Counted from the stretch's first letter, positions 7,669 through 15,835 are shown. The stretch is 21,172 nt of DNA from CAYJAQ01 sp964368275 (GCA_964368275.1 CAYJAQ010000024.1:1-21172), one strand, 5' to 3'. The notes: generated by a model from the sequence alone, not told the origin. Translations and numbers: made by a program.

Positions 7669-8014
7669 AATGGTTGATATACCAGATGGTATGAAAGTAT
7701 TAATTAGTGTAGTAGACCATGGACGTGGTGATAAACTAATGGAAATTCTTGATGATTATGGTGTTGCTTTTCAGGTAATGTTATATGGACATGGTACCGC
7801 TAACCAAGAAATTATGAACCTATTAGGCCTTGGTGAAACGCGTAAAGATATTGTATTATCAGTAGTTGATTCAGCAATTATTGAAAAAGTTTTAGAACTT
7901 TTACAAACAAAGATGCATTTTGACAAACCTGGTCGAGGAATTGCATGTAGCATCCCTTTGGAAAGTGTTGGTGGCATGCGCTCATTACAAGTATTAATGG
8001 GCATGTTACATTAA
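7661..8014 (+). CDS. PII-like signalling protein, first of a pair
   Basis: A 117-residue protein of PII (GlnB/GlnK-like) type. The pattern is a beta strand (MKVLISVVDHGRGDKLMEILDDYG), a T-loop region (YGHGTANQEIMNLLGLGETRKDIVLSVV) and a C-terminal B-loop-like KPGRGIACSIPL. It lacks the uridylylated Tyr loop of classic GlnB, so control by GlnD is unlikely; ligand-driven control (nucleotide or small molecule) is the likely mode. The start is the ATG at 7661, with AGGAGG just upstream; a GTG at 7625 in the same frame lies inside the upstream gene and is less likely. It overlaps the DUF1538 stop by 8 bases and is 9 bases from the second PII gene. Proposed role: a trimeric sensor acting on the DUF1538 protein. 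Confidence 0.82.
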   Translation: MNKMVDIPDGMKVLISVVDHGRGDKLMEILDDYGVAFQVMLYGHGTANQEIMNLLGLGETRKDIVLSVVDSAIIEKVLELLQTKMHFDKPGRGIACSIPLESVGGMRSLQVLMGMLH

Positions 8015-8023
8015 GGAGGAAAT

Positions 8024-8326
8024 ATGAAAGAGTATGTTTTATTTATAATAACTAATCATGGCTTCGCTGACAAAGTAATGGATGTAGCAAAAGTGCATGG
8101 TGCACGTGGTGGCACAATCCTACGGGCAAGAGGTTCAGCAGGCGAAGATGCAGAAAAGTTTTTTGGTGTATCTATCCAACCTGAAAAGGATGTTGTAATG
8201 ATAATTCTAAAAGAGGATATTAAGAATAATATCATGAAAGCTATTTCCAGTGAATTAGGTGTTCAAACCGAAGCACATGCCATATCTTTTGCATTACAAG
8301 TTGATGCTACATTAGGCATTAGTTAG
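8024..8326 (+). CDS. PII-like signalling protein, second of a pair
   Basis: A 100-residue PII-family protein. The N-terminal strand (YVLFIITNHGFADKVMDVAKVHG) leads into GARGGTILRARGSAG, the form common in PII-like proteins, then a T-loop with FFGVSIQPEKDVVMIIL. The B-loop region is shortened or changed (VQTEAHAISFALQVDATLG), and classic PII signatures 1 and 2 are not present. It differs clearly from the first PII gene, so the two are not a recent duplication. AGGAGG lies just upstream of the ATG, and only 9 bases separate it from its partner. PII proteins act as trimers and could form mixed trimers or bind the membrane protein separately; which applies cannot be seen from the sequence. Confidence 0.88.
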   Translation: MKEYVLFIITNHGFADKVMDVAKVHGARGGTILRARGSAGEDAEKFFGVSIQPEKDVVMIILKEDIKNNIMKAISSELGVQTEAHAISFALQVDATLGIS

Positions 8327-8334
8327 GAGATAAA

Positions 8335-9117
8335 ATGCAAGCAAGTGTAATTGTTAGTAATCTTTCTAAGACTTTTAAACTATCTAAAAAGCAAATGAAG
8401 ATTAGTGGTAGTAAAGATCAAATTAAGGTTGCTGTAAATGGATTAGGTTTCGAAACTTATCCGGGCGAAGTTTTTGGCCTTTTGGGACCAAATGGGGCTG
8501 GTAAAACAACAACCCTAAGATGTATTGCCACATTGATAAGACCCGATAAAGGGGAAGTATATGTCAATGGACATAGTATTAATAAAGAAATAGAAGTCAA
8601 AAAGCAAATTGGCTTTCTAACAAACGAATTAAAGTTAGAAGATCAAATGACTCCTAATTATGCATTCGATTATTTTGGACGTTTTTATGGTTTAAATACT
8701 GAAGTTATTGAAAAGCGCCGTAATGATCTATTTGAACGCTTTGGCGTTGATAAATTTGCTGAAGTAAAGATTGGTGACTTATCAACCGGTATGAAGCAAA
8801 AAGTATCAATTGTGGTTTCTCTAGTTCATGATCCAGCAGTTATTATTTTTGATGAACCAACAAATGGATTAGATGTCTTAACTGCGAAAGTAGTAACAGA
8901 CTATTTACAAGAACTTGCAAAAATGGGTAAGACAGTGATTATTAGTACTCATATTATGAGTTTAGCCCAAAAGATTTGTGATCGTGTTGGTATTATTATC
9001 GATGGGAAGATGATTGTTTGTGATGAGATTGCTAAGGTATTAGAACAATATAATAGCCAAGACCTAGAGGATGTTTTCTTTGAGCTTTATGCTGGTCTTC
9101 TAGGAGGTAGAGAATGA
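8335..9117 (+). CDS. ABC transporter ATP-binding protein (NatA type)
   Basis: Nucleotide-binding subunit of an ABC-2 exporter, 260 residues. Walker A is GPNGAGKT (51-58), the ABC signature is LSTGMKQ (149-155), Walker B is VIIFDE (169-174), the D-loop is GLD and the switch His is 206 (IISTHI). The Q-loop region reads FLTNELKLE with no obvious Gln, as in some NatA relatives. It begins 8 bases after the second PII stop, with GGAG before the ATG, and its TGA overlaps the ATG of the permease. NatA/NatB-type pairs export sodium or other small cations or lipophilic compounds; the substrate cannot be told. Its place directly behind the PII genes makes co-transcription very likely. Confidence 0.93.
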   Translation: MQASVIVSNLSKTFKLSKKQMKISGSKDQIKVAVNGLGFETYPGEVFGLLGPNGAGKTTTLRCIATLIRPDKGEVYVNGHSINKEIEVKKQIGFLTNELKLEDQMTPNYAFDYFGRFYGLNTEVIEKRRNDLFERFGVDKFAEVKIGDLSTGMKQKVSIVVSLVHDPAVIIFDEPTNGLDVLTAKVVTDYLQELAKMGKTVIISTHIMSLAQKICDRVGIIIDGKMIVCDEIAKVLEQYNSQDLEDVFFELYAGLLGGRE

Positions 9118-10337
9118 AAAATAGTATGAATATTGTCCGAAAAGAACTGGACAAAATCTTCCGTAATCCTCGCCTAATTTTTACCACTTTCATTTTGCCG
9201 GGTTTAATTATCTTTGTGATCTATTCATTTATGGGCAGTATGGCAACAAATGAAAGTGAAAAGGTACTAGAACAAACAACTATCATCTATGTTGCTAATC
9301 AACCAGATTCTTTTAAAGCTGCTGTTAATGCTTATAACGAGATGTATGATAAAGACAGCGAAGCTTACTTAAATGCGAACTTTGTTGAATTTGATGGAAT
9401 AGTAGATAAAGAGTTATTTAAGAGAAAAATTGAGAATGGTGAAGCTAGTGCTTATTTAATCTTTGAAAAAGATTTTGACAAAAAAGTCACAGATTTCATT
9501 AACAAAGAAATAGAAGTGACACCGATTGTTGAATACTATATGGATAAGACCAAAAATGCTTCATCAATAGCTGAACAAAAAATTACCACGCTAATCAATA
9601 TTGTTAGAGAAACTTATATTCAAACAATGATAGGAAATACGCATATTATTAATACACAAAGCGTTGAGCTTTCGACTGAAGACGCCCAGTCGCGGATGAT
9701 GCTAGGAATGCTACTACCAATGTTTTTGATGATGTTTGTCTTTGCTGGGGGGTTAGCAGTGGGATCTGATGCAATTGCTGGTGAGAAAGAACGTGGTACT
9801 ATTGCTACATTATTAATGACACCAATTCCTCGTAATCAAATTGTTTTTGGTAAAATTATCTCAACGATAATAATTACGATTCTTTCGGCTATTGGCTCAT
9901 TTGTTGGTACAGTCTTATCACTTAAAAATGCGGGTGCTTTATTTGGCAATATTAGTATAAGTGGTTATCAACTAGTAGATTATTTACAATTATTGATTGT
10001 CGTTATTCTAATTGCTCTAATGGCAGCTAGTTTATTCTTAATTGCGTCTACTATTAGTAAGAATGTCAAAGAAGCGACATCATATGCCATGCCATTCTAC
10101 ATTTTATCAATGGTTATTGGGATGTCCTCAATGTTTATGGATAAGATGCCAACTGATTTAGTGCGATATGCTATCCCATTATATAATTTAAGTATTGTAA
10201 TAAAAGGAATACTTATTCACGATTTACCAACTGGAGCTTTCTTGGTAACAACCATTTCAACAGTTCTATTCTTTGGTGTTTGTTTATTATTAATAACAAA
10301 ATTATTCCGCAGCGAACGTTTAATGTTTGCTAAGTAA
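9114..10337 (+). CDS. ABC-2 type permease (NatB type)
   Basis: Membrane subunit of the exporter, 407 residues. One helix near the N-terminus (about 22-42) is followed by a large extracellular domain (about 43-190), then a group of about five helices from 195 to 400. The conserved cytoplasmic turn AGEKERGTIATLLMTPIPR after the second helix is diagnostic of the ABC-2/NatB family. The start ATG overlaps the stop of the ATPase gene (ATGA), so the two are translationally coupled and work together. It is the last gene of the unit that begins at 6043, ending in a terminator shared with ispH. Confidence 0.92.
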   Translation: MKNSMNIVRKELDKIFRNPRLIFTTFILPGLIIFVIYSFMGSMATNESEKVLEQTTIIYVANQPDSFKAAVNAYNEMYDKDSEAYLNANFVEFDGIVDKELFKRKIENGEASAYLIFEKDFDKKVTDFINKEIEVTPIVEYYMDKTKNASSIAEQKITTLINIVRETYIQTMIGNTHIINTQSVELSTEDAQSRMMLGMLLPMFLMMFVFAGGLAVGSDAIAGEKERGTIATLLMTPIPRNQIVFGKIISTIIITILSAIGSFVGTVLSLKNAGALFGNISISGYQLVDYLQLLIVVILIALMAASLFLIASTISKNVKEATSYAMPFYILSMVIGMSSMFMDKMPTDLVRYAIPLYNLSIVIKGILIHDLPTGAFLVTTISTVLFFGVCLLLITKLFRSERLMFAK

Positions 10338-10349
10338 ATAATCTAAATC

Positions 10350-10379
10350 AAAAGGCTCCACGTTATAGTGAAGCCTTTT
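10350..10379. terminator. bidirectional terminator between the ABC operon and ispH
   Basis: AAAAGGCTCCAC, loop GTTATA, GTGAAGCCTTTT: a 12-position stem with one C-A mismatch, T-rich on one side and A-rich on the other. It lies between convergent genes and suits both directions. Confidence 0.8.
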
Positions 10380-10381
10380 TC

Positions 10382-11281
10382 TTAATTAGTGATTTGCTTT
10401 AGGTAATTCGCTATCTCTTCAATAACATGGAGAGGGGTCGAAGTGCCTGAGGCAATTAATATATTAGCGTAAGTTAGTATTTTATCTATATCTAAATCGT
10501 GAATGGTTTCAATGAAATAGGTATCATAGGGAAGCAGAGAACAAGCAATTTCAAAAAGTTTATTGGTGTTGTTACTCTTTTTATCACCAATGACTAAAAC
10601 GGCTGAACTTGGAATATTTTTGTATTTTTCGCAAGCCTCCTTGATTAATTCCTGTCGCTCTCTAGAACTATTACATACTTTATCTAAGGTGATTAAATTA
10701 GGATATTTAATTATTAATTGCTCTTCCATTTCTTTTATATCATAAATTGACATTGTAGTTTGTGATGCTAACACAACTTGCTTATTAAATACTGGTAAAT
10801 CAACAATATCTGAAAGGCGCTCAACCAATACGATTTCGGGGCTTATGCTCAAAGCTGCTTCAGTTTCGTGATGATGCTTTTTGCCAATGTAAATTATTGT
10901 ATCATTTTGCCTAATGGCTTTCTTAATACCATTTAATGATGACTTAACAAATGGGCAAGTAGTATCAACAATCGTAAGTCCTATCTCATTTGCTAGCTTA
11001 AGAAGTTTTTGATTAACTCCATGAGCAGTAAAAATAATTGTCCCTTGTTTTATGGCTTTAATTGCAGCAAGTTTTGCAACTTCGGATTCTTCCAAAATAA
11101 TCTTTACTCCGAGGGCTTCTATTTCCTCAGTAACTAAGTGATTATGAACTAATTCACCAATGAGGAAAAAAGGTTTTGGGTAAGCTTCATCAGTAATAAT
11201 TGTTTTCACAATTTTAATGGCTCTTTCAACACCAAAACAGAAACTCTGAACGGGTAATGGTATAATATTTGGTTTATTCAT
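10382..11281 (-). CDS. ispH: 4-hydroxy-3-methylbut-2-enyl diphosphate reductase
   Basis: Iron-sulfur enzyme of the last step of the MEP pathway, reducing HMBPP to IPP and DMAPP. The three cluster cysteines are all present: Cys15 (SFCFGVERAI), Cys109 (DTTCPFV) and Cys203 (KVCNSSRERQ). The substrate-binding His residues (LVHNH, AHGVN) and the HHHETEA stretch also match. I place the start at the ATG at 11281 (299 residues) because GAGGTG lies 6 bases upstream; a GTG at 11290 overlaps this ribosome site and is unlikely. It is a single gene with an extended -10 promoter at 11300-11308, so the leader is only about 12 bases. It implies that the cell makes isoprenoids by the MEP route. Confidence 0.95.
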   Translation of the reverse strand: MNKPNIIPLPVQSFCFGVERAIKIVKTIITDEAYPKPFFLIGELVHNHLVTEEIEALGVKIILEESEVAKLAAIKAIKQGTIIFTAHGVNQKLLKLANEIGLTIVDTTCPFVKSSLNGIKKAIRQNDTIIYIGKKHHHETEAALSISPEIVLVERLSDIVDLPVFNKQVVLASQTTMSIYDIKEMEEQLIIKYPNLITLDKVCNSSRERQELIKEACEKYKNIPSSAVLVIGDKKSNNTNKLFEIACSLLPYDTYFIETIHDLDIDKILTYANILIASGTSTPLHVIEEIANYLKQITN

Positions 11282-11299
11282 AATAGCCACCTCGTTTAT

Positions 11300-11308
11300 A
11301 TTATATCA
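11300..11308 (-). promoter_or_regulatory. ispH promoter, extended -10
   Basis: On the minus strand TGATATAAT lies 18 bases ahead of the ispH start, with no good -35 at 17 bases. It shares the TGATATAAT core with the rpsT and tRNA promoters. Confidence 0.55.
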
Positions 11309-11354
11309 CGATTTAAAAAAAGAAGTGCTTTGCGAATAATTTTTTTTATATGAG

Positions 11355-11383
11355 TTGAAATTTATGCTAAAATAATGTATAAT
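11355..11383 (+). promoter_or_regulatory. efp promoter
   Basis: -35 TTGAAA (11355-11360) and -10 TATAAT (11378-11383) with a 17-base spacer, 39 bases before the efp ATG. Confidence 0.7.
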
Positions 11384-11422
11384 ACTAAAGTAATAAAAAA
11401 GTATTAAAAAAGGAGTAAAATT

Positions 11423-11980
11423 ATGATAACAACAAGTGACTTCAAAACCGGTATGACCATTATCTACAATGGCGATCCTTGTGTAATTCTCGATTTCCAA
11501 CATGTTAAACCAGGAAAAGGACAAGCATTTGTTCGTACAAAGTTACGTAATTTCCGCACAGGCTCAACAATTGATTATTCATTCAATGCTGGTGTTAAGT
11601 TAGAACAAGCTTTGATTGAAAAACGTAAAATGCAATATTCATATTCTACAGGCGATAGTTTCGTATTTATGGATACTGAAAGTTGGGAACAATTAGAAAT
11701 CCCTAATGAAAGATTAAAATGGGAAAGTAATTTCATGTTAGAAGGTATGAATGTCGAAGTAGTAATGTATGGATCAGAAGTATTAGGTGTAAACATTGCT
11801 GAAAAGATTGCTCTTACGGTTACTGAATCATCACCAGCAGTTGCTGGAAATACAGCTACTAATGCTTTAAAGGAAGTAACACTAGAAACAGGCTTTAAAG
11901 TAAGAGTTCCAATGTTTATTGAACAAGGCGATAAGATAATTGTCACAACATTTGATGGCAAATATTCTTCACGCGCATAA
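11423..11980 (+). CDS. efp: elongation factor P
   Basis: Translation factor that binds between the P and E sites and helps the ribosome pass polyproline stretches. The 185 residues match the family, with three beta-barrel domains: a KOW-like N-terminal domain (TSDFKTGMTIIYNGDPCVILDFQ), a middle OB fold and a C-terminal OB fold (GNTATNALKEVTLETGFKVRVPMFIEQGD). The modification loop reads HVKPGKGQAF with Lys32 at the tip, the residue that Bacillus modifies with 5-aminopentanol. No modification enzyme gene is in this window. The ATG follows AAAGGAG. It is a single gene with its own promoter and terminator, divergent from ispH. Confidence 0.97.
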   Translation: MITTSDFKTGMTIIYNGDPCVILDFQHVKPGKGQAFVRTKLRNFRTGSTIDYSFNAGVKLEQALIEKRKMQYSYSTGDSFVFMDTESWEQLEIPNERLKWESNFMLEGMNVEVVMYGSEVLGVNIAEKIALTVTESSPAVAGNTATNALKEVTLETGFKVRVPMFIEQGDKIIVTTFDGKYSSRA

Positions 11981-11991
11981 TTTGGATAATT

Positions 11992-12023
11992 AGAGTGATT
12001 AGATGACTAATCATTCTTTTTTT
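11992..12023 (+). terminator. efp terminator
   Basis: AGAGTGATTAG, loop ATGA, CTAATCATTCT (one G-T pair), then a run of seven T, 11 bases after the efp stop. An ATG inside the loop starts an apparent upstream extension of the next gene, which is therefore not real. Confidence 0.9.
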
Positions 12024-12039
12024 GTATATATCATATTTT

Positions 12040-12068
12040 TTGTTTTTAAATATTTCTTGTGGTATAAT
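12040..12068 (+). promoter_or_regulatory. promoter of the surface lipoprotein gene
   Basis: -35 TTGTTT (12040-12045), 17-base spacer, extended -10 TGGTATAAT ending at 12068. It lies 24 bases before the chosen ATG and inside the ORF extension upstream of it. Confidence 0.65.
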
Positions 12069-12092
12069 GGGGTCAATATAAGGAGATTAATT

Positions 12093-14441
12093 ATGAAGAA
12101 AGTATTTAAATCATTATGTTTAATATTATTAGCATGTTCGTTTGCTTTTACTTTGCTAGGATGTGAAAAGTCTTGCGAAAAGGATCCTACTCAAGAGAAA
12201 TGTCAAGTAGCAGAAAAGACATGCGAAGAAGATCCAACTCAGGAAAAATGTGCCGAGATTAATGATCCGTCAGGTGAATATCCCGATCACACTAAAGAAG
12301 AAATTGTTGATGCTCATGGTGGCAAGTATAAAGAAGGTAGTGTTGTAGAGACAAATGCTTTGATAGAAGGTGTTAATCACACAAAATATACTGCACAGAC
12401 TAGTGCCCCTTTTGTTACATATGGTGCATCAGTTGGTCTTCAAGAAGAAGCTGATAAACTATATCCACAAGTAGTTAATGTACTGGAAGTACCTAATAAT
12501 ACTCAAGCAAAATTAATTACTTGGACCTATGCCAATAAGATTGGTTGGGTAAAAGCAACTGTCGAAAACTTTGCTAAAAACTTTGAATATAATAATCCAG
12601 GTTGGCGTGTTATTGCAGCTGTAAATGGTGATTTTTTTGATATTAATGGTTTAGGTAATCTTCAATATCAAACAACTGGTGTATCTGTTTGTAATGGTGA
12701 AGTAATCAGACCAATATCAAGTGCGGTTACCATTGGCTTTACAAATGATGGAACTAATCAAACGATGATAGCTAATCAACCATTCACGACAACTGAAAAT
12801 CATATGTTGGCTTTATATGATGAAGAAGGTAATATTACAAAAACTTTTGAAATTGCCAAAATAAATGAAGCACCAGGTGAAAATGAAACGGCTGTTTATT
12901 ATTGCTATCCAACATCACAAGGAAATGCAACGACAAGTGAATGCACAATGCCAGGTAATAACGCATATCTATGCACAAAACCAGAACGTATCTTACCAAT
13001 GGATGGCAAGAATTTATATGCAAAAGGTCCTCTTGAAAAAGTAACTGAGATTCAAGAGATGAGTTATGCAACATTTGGTATTGTTACCAATAACCCAGAA
13101 GTTCAAGCTGCAATTGATGCTTCAGCAATGGTTCGGGTTCAACGCGATGTTACTGGTGCCTACGCTGATTGTGAAAACATTACTGGTGGTGCTTTAGGAT
13201 ACGACTCAAAAGGTTTAATTGAAAAAGGTATTGCTACCGAAAGTACTGATACTGCTCGTCATCCACGTACTATGGTAGGAATGCGGGCTGATGGTACTAT
13301 TGTTTTAGTAACAGTTGATGGACGCCAAGCAGCAAATGATATGTATGGAGTTGTTCCCCTTGAAATGAGTGCTTTAATGCTCAAGTATGGATGTATCAGT
13401 GCATATAATTTAGATGGTGGTGGATCAACAACAATGATAATTCGTGAAGGGGAAAACTTTAGAGTTTTAAACTCTCCTTCAGATGGCAGTGCTCGTTTAG
13501 ATTCAAATTGCATTTTAGTTGTTGTTCCTGAAATTGCCTTAGAAATTACCAATTTAACGGATAAAGAATTAACTTTATCGGTTCCAAAATTCTCGAATGA
13601 CCTAACTGTTGATAACATTCGTGTTAATATTAATGGTAAAGAATATCCAGCAAGTGGCAAGGAAATTGTAATTCCGGATTTAAAGCCAGAAACAATTTAC
13701 GAATTTAATTATACTTATGATATTACTTATGATGGTAATAAGAAAACTAAAACTTCTGATAATACGAAGATTCTAACCGGTAAGAAAATGCCAGATATTA
13801 AGGACTTTACAGCAACCAAGAATGCTGATGGTAGTTATACAATTAATTTAGAGATGGAAGATTCAAGTAAAGTAATTGATCAAATGTATATTCGCTATGG
13901 TAGAAAGACCAAGTTTATTGAAGAATATACATCACAAACTATTCAAATTTCGGATAATGTTGGTGATGAACCATTCACATTAATGTATAATTGTGAGATT
14001 ATGAATAATCCACGAATTGTCCAAAAATTACGCTACAGTAAAGCACCATCATCTGTCAATGCAACCTTTGGTTCTGATAAGAAGATGCGGGTTGGTGATA
14101 CAATTAAGATATTAATTCCATATGCTACTGATTATGAAAATGATGAATTAACTTATGATGTTAAGATATCATTAACTGGTAAAGATGGTAGTTATATATA
14201 TGAACCAACTACTCTTGTTGCTTTAGATAATTATATTGTGGCAACTTATATTGCCACTGAAAAAACTAAAGGAGCTTGCGCAAAAATAACAATTAGTGAT
14301 GGCATAAATGATACGATTGTTTATACTAATGTTGTTACCATTGCTAAGGCAAGTGGTTGTGCTAAAGATTCACCAGCACTATACTTAAGTAGTATTCTTG
14401 CTTTAGGTTTTGTGGCCTTAATTCTCAAAAAACGCAAATAG
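12093..14441 (+). CDS. surface lipoprotein with phosphodiester glycosidase (NAGPA-like) domain
   Basis: A 782-residue secreted protein. I start it at the ATG at 12093, because AGGAG lies 7 bases upstream and a lipoprotein signal follows; the open frame upstream runs through a terminator and promoter. The lipobox LLGC ends at Cys24. Next come two copies of a ten-residue unit, CE(K/E)DPTQEKC (28-37 and 44-53). The catalytic region (about 130-495) matches the phosphodiester glycosidase family named for mammalian NAGPA: NGDFFDINGLG (178-188), HPRTMVGMRADG, and LDGGGSTTM (440-448). The C-terminal half (about 500-750) looks like beta-sandwich, fibronectin-type repeats. The last 23 residues are a membrane helix followed by KKRK, so the protein may be anchored at both ends. 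Likely role: removing phosphodiester-linked sugars at the cell surface. The aminotransferase gene follows without a terminator. Confidence 0.88.
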   Translation: MKKVFKSLCLILLACSFAFTLLGCEKSCEKDPTQEKCQVAEKTCEEDPTQEKCAEINDPSGEYPDHTKEEIVDAHGGKYKEGSVVETNALIEGVNHTKYTAQTSAPFVTYGASVGLQEEADKLYPQVVNVLEVPNNTQAKLITWTYANKIGWVKATVENFAKNFEYNNPGWRVIAAVNGDFFDINGLGNLQYQTTGVSVCNGEVIRPISSAVTIGFTNDGTNQTMIANQPFTTTENHMLALYDEEGNITKTFEIAKINEAPGENETAVYYCYPTSQGNATTSECTMPGNNAYLCTKPERILPMDGKNLYAKGPLEKVTEIQEMSYATFGIVTNNPEVQAAIDASAMVRVQRDVTGAYADCENITGGALGYDSKGLIEKGIATESTDTARHPRTMVGMRADGTIVLVTVDGRQAANDMYGVVPLEMSALMLKYGCISAYNLDGGGSTTMIIREGENFRVLNSPSDGSARLDSNCILVVVPEIALEITNLTDKELTLSVPKFSNDLTVDNIRVNINGKEYPASGKEIVIPDLKPETIYEFNYTYDITYDGNKKTKTSDNTKILTGKKMPDIKDFTATKNADGSYTINLEMEDSSKVIDQMYIRYGRKTKFIEEYTSQTIQISDNVGDEPFTLMYNCEIMNNPRIVQKLRYSKAPSSVNATFGSDKKMRVGDTIKILIPYATDYENDELTYDVKISLTGKDGSYIYEPTTLVALDNYIVATYIATEKTKGACAKITISDGINDTIVYTNVVTIAKASGCAKDSPALYLSSILALGFVALILKKRK

Positions 14442-14465
14442 TTAACAAAAAAGAGGAGTGATTGA

Positions 14466-15641
14466 ATGTTAAATGATATTACATATGTATCAAGCCTAGC
14501 TAAGAAAAGAAAGGCCGAAGGTGCTGACATTATTAATGCCACAATAGGGGTTCTCTTTGATGATAATGGTCAGATTTGTTATTCAAAGACATTTGATCAA
14601 ATGCTCAATTGCTTGACCTATGAAGAAAAATATAACTATGGTTCAGTTTTGGGGCCAGATAATTTAGGCGATATTCTAATAAACTATCTCGATTTAAAGA
14701 ATAACTTTACAATTCCTTACACTGGTGTATTTACATCAGGAGGTACAGGTTCTTTGTCAAACATTCTTGATTTGTACACCAAAGGTAAAACTGCTGTGAT
14801 TATCCCTAATCTTTGTTGGCAAAACTACGTTAATATGATTGATTGGCATAGTGCTGACCTTTGCCAATATGAAATGTTTGAAGAGAACAAGTATTCTGTT
14901 AATAATTTTCGAAAAGTCTTTAATGAAGCAACAAAACAATACAAACAGATAATTGTTATTGTTAATAGTCCAGCCCATAATCCAACGGGCTATGATTTAA
15001 CAGATAATGATATTTCCAAAATGATTGAGGTTATGAATGCTTGTAAAGAAAGTAATGTAGTTTTTATTTATGATATTGCTTACTATGAGTTTGGTAAAAA
15101 TATTGATTACAAGGTATTCAATAAGATAGCTGACAATGTAACACTAGCATTGACATATAGTTTCTCAAAGTCGTATGGCATATATGGCTTGAGATTAGGA
15201 GCTACGCTGCTACTTTCACAAAGTACAAGTATAGTCGCTGATTTTCGTAGTCACTCATATAAGTGCTCAAGAGTAAAGTGGAGTTCACCTAATCAAATGG
15301 CGATGAGCATTGCTCTAAAAATAATGCAATCGGTTGAATTATCTAAGCAAGTTAAAACAGAGATAATGAGTAATCGGGCAATTTTAGAAAGACGCTTTAA
15401 TGAACTAGCCAAACATTTAGCTAATACTTCAGTTAAGTATTATCCTTATAACCATGGTTTCTTTGTTACATTGAAAACTAAGCAACCATTACCAATCCTA
15501 GCAGCTTTGATAAAACGTGATGTATTTGCGACAGTTACGGATGCTGGTATTAGAATAGCCATCTCAAGTGTTCCTCTAGATAAGATAGCAAGTCTTGCTG
15601 AAAGCATAGTATTTTGCTTTAAAGAAATAGAACAAAAATAA
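14466..15641 (+). CDS. class I/II PLP-dependent aminotransferase
   Basis: A 391-residue fold-type I aminotransferase, likely acting on aromatic or acidic amino acids. Hallmarks: SGGTGSLSN (91-99) for the cofactor phosphate, HNPTG (171-175), the Asp203 loop (YDIAYYEFG), the PLP lysine Lys235 in YSFSKSYGIYGLRLG, and a late Arg in GIRIAISS that would bind the substrate carboxylate. The SFSKSYG-x-YG-x-R-x-G form is that of aspartate/tyrosine aminotransferases; the exact substrate is not clear. The ATG at 14466 follows AGAGGAG. It starts 24 bases after the lipoprotein gene, probably on the same transcript, and ends at a clear terminator. A working link between the two genes is not obvious. Confidence 0.9.
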   Translation: MLNDITYVSSLAKKRKAEGADIINATIGVLFDDNGQICYSKTFDQMLNCLTYEEKYNYGSVLGPDNLGDILINYLDLKNNFTIPYTGVFTSGGTGSLSNILDLYTKGKTAVIIPNLCWQNYVNMIDWHSADLCQYEMFEENKYSVNNFRKVFNEATKQYKQIIVIVNSPAHNPTGYDLTDNDISKMIEVMNACKESNVVFIYDIAYYEFGKNIDYKVFNKIADNVTLALTYSFSKSYGIYGLRLGATLLLSQSTSIVADFRSHSYKCSRVKWSSPNQMAMSIALKIMQSVELSKQVKTEIMSNRAILERRFNELAKHLANTSVKYYPYNHGFFVTLKTKQPLPILAALIKRDVFATVTDAGIRIAISSVPLDKIASLAESIVFCFKEIEQK

Positions 15642-15652
15642 TAATTAATTTA

Positions 15653-15689
15653 ATACTACCTCAGGCAATTTTTGAGGTAGTATTTTTTT
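15653..15689 (+). terminator. aminotransferase terminator
   Basis: ATACTACCTCA, nine-base loop, TGAGGTAGTAT, then seven T: a perfect 11-bp stem placed 11 bases after the aminotransferase stop. Confidence 0.9.
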
Positions 15690-15697
15690 CAAATCAC

Positions 15698-15726
15698 TTG
15701 CATTATTGGAAACGTTGTGATATAAT
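15698..15726 (+). promoter_or_regulatory. tRNA-Leu promoter
   Basis: -35 TTGCAT (15698-15703), 17-base spacer, extended -10 TGATATAAT (to 15726) followed by ACTTT, 11 bases before the tRNA. Confidence 0.75.
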
Positions 15727-15737
15727 ACTTTGGTAAT

Positions 15738-15820
15738 GCGGGCGTGGCGGAATTGGCAGACGCGCTAGACTTAGGCTCTAGTTCTTCGGAGTGCAGGTTC
15801 AACTCCTGTCGCCCGCACCA
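15738..15820 (+). tRNA. tRNA-Leu (anticodon UAG)
   Basis: The acceptor stem GCGGGCG pairs with CGCCCGC. The anticodon stem-loop CTAGA-CTTAGGC-TCTAG gives anticodon TAG. The variable region is long, as in class II tRNAs, the T-loop GGTTCAACTCC is normal, and CCA is encoded. It has its own promoter and a hairpin terminator at 15836-15865. Confidence 0.95.
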
Positions 15821-15835
15821 TATTATATGAAAGTT

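Noticed and set aside
11282..11290. GTG start for ispH three codons upstream
   Set aside because: It overlaps the GAGGTG ribosome site that fits the ATG at 11281.
12003..12092. In-frame ATG 30 codons upstream of the surface lipoprotein start
   Set aside because: The ATG lies in the loop of the efp terminator, the stretch contains the promoter of the gene, and the lipoprotein signal with a good ribosome site begins at 12093.
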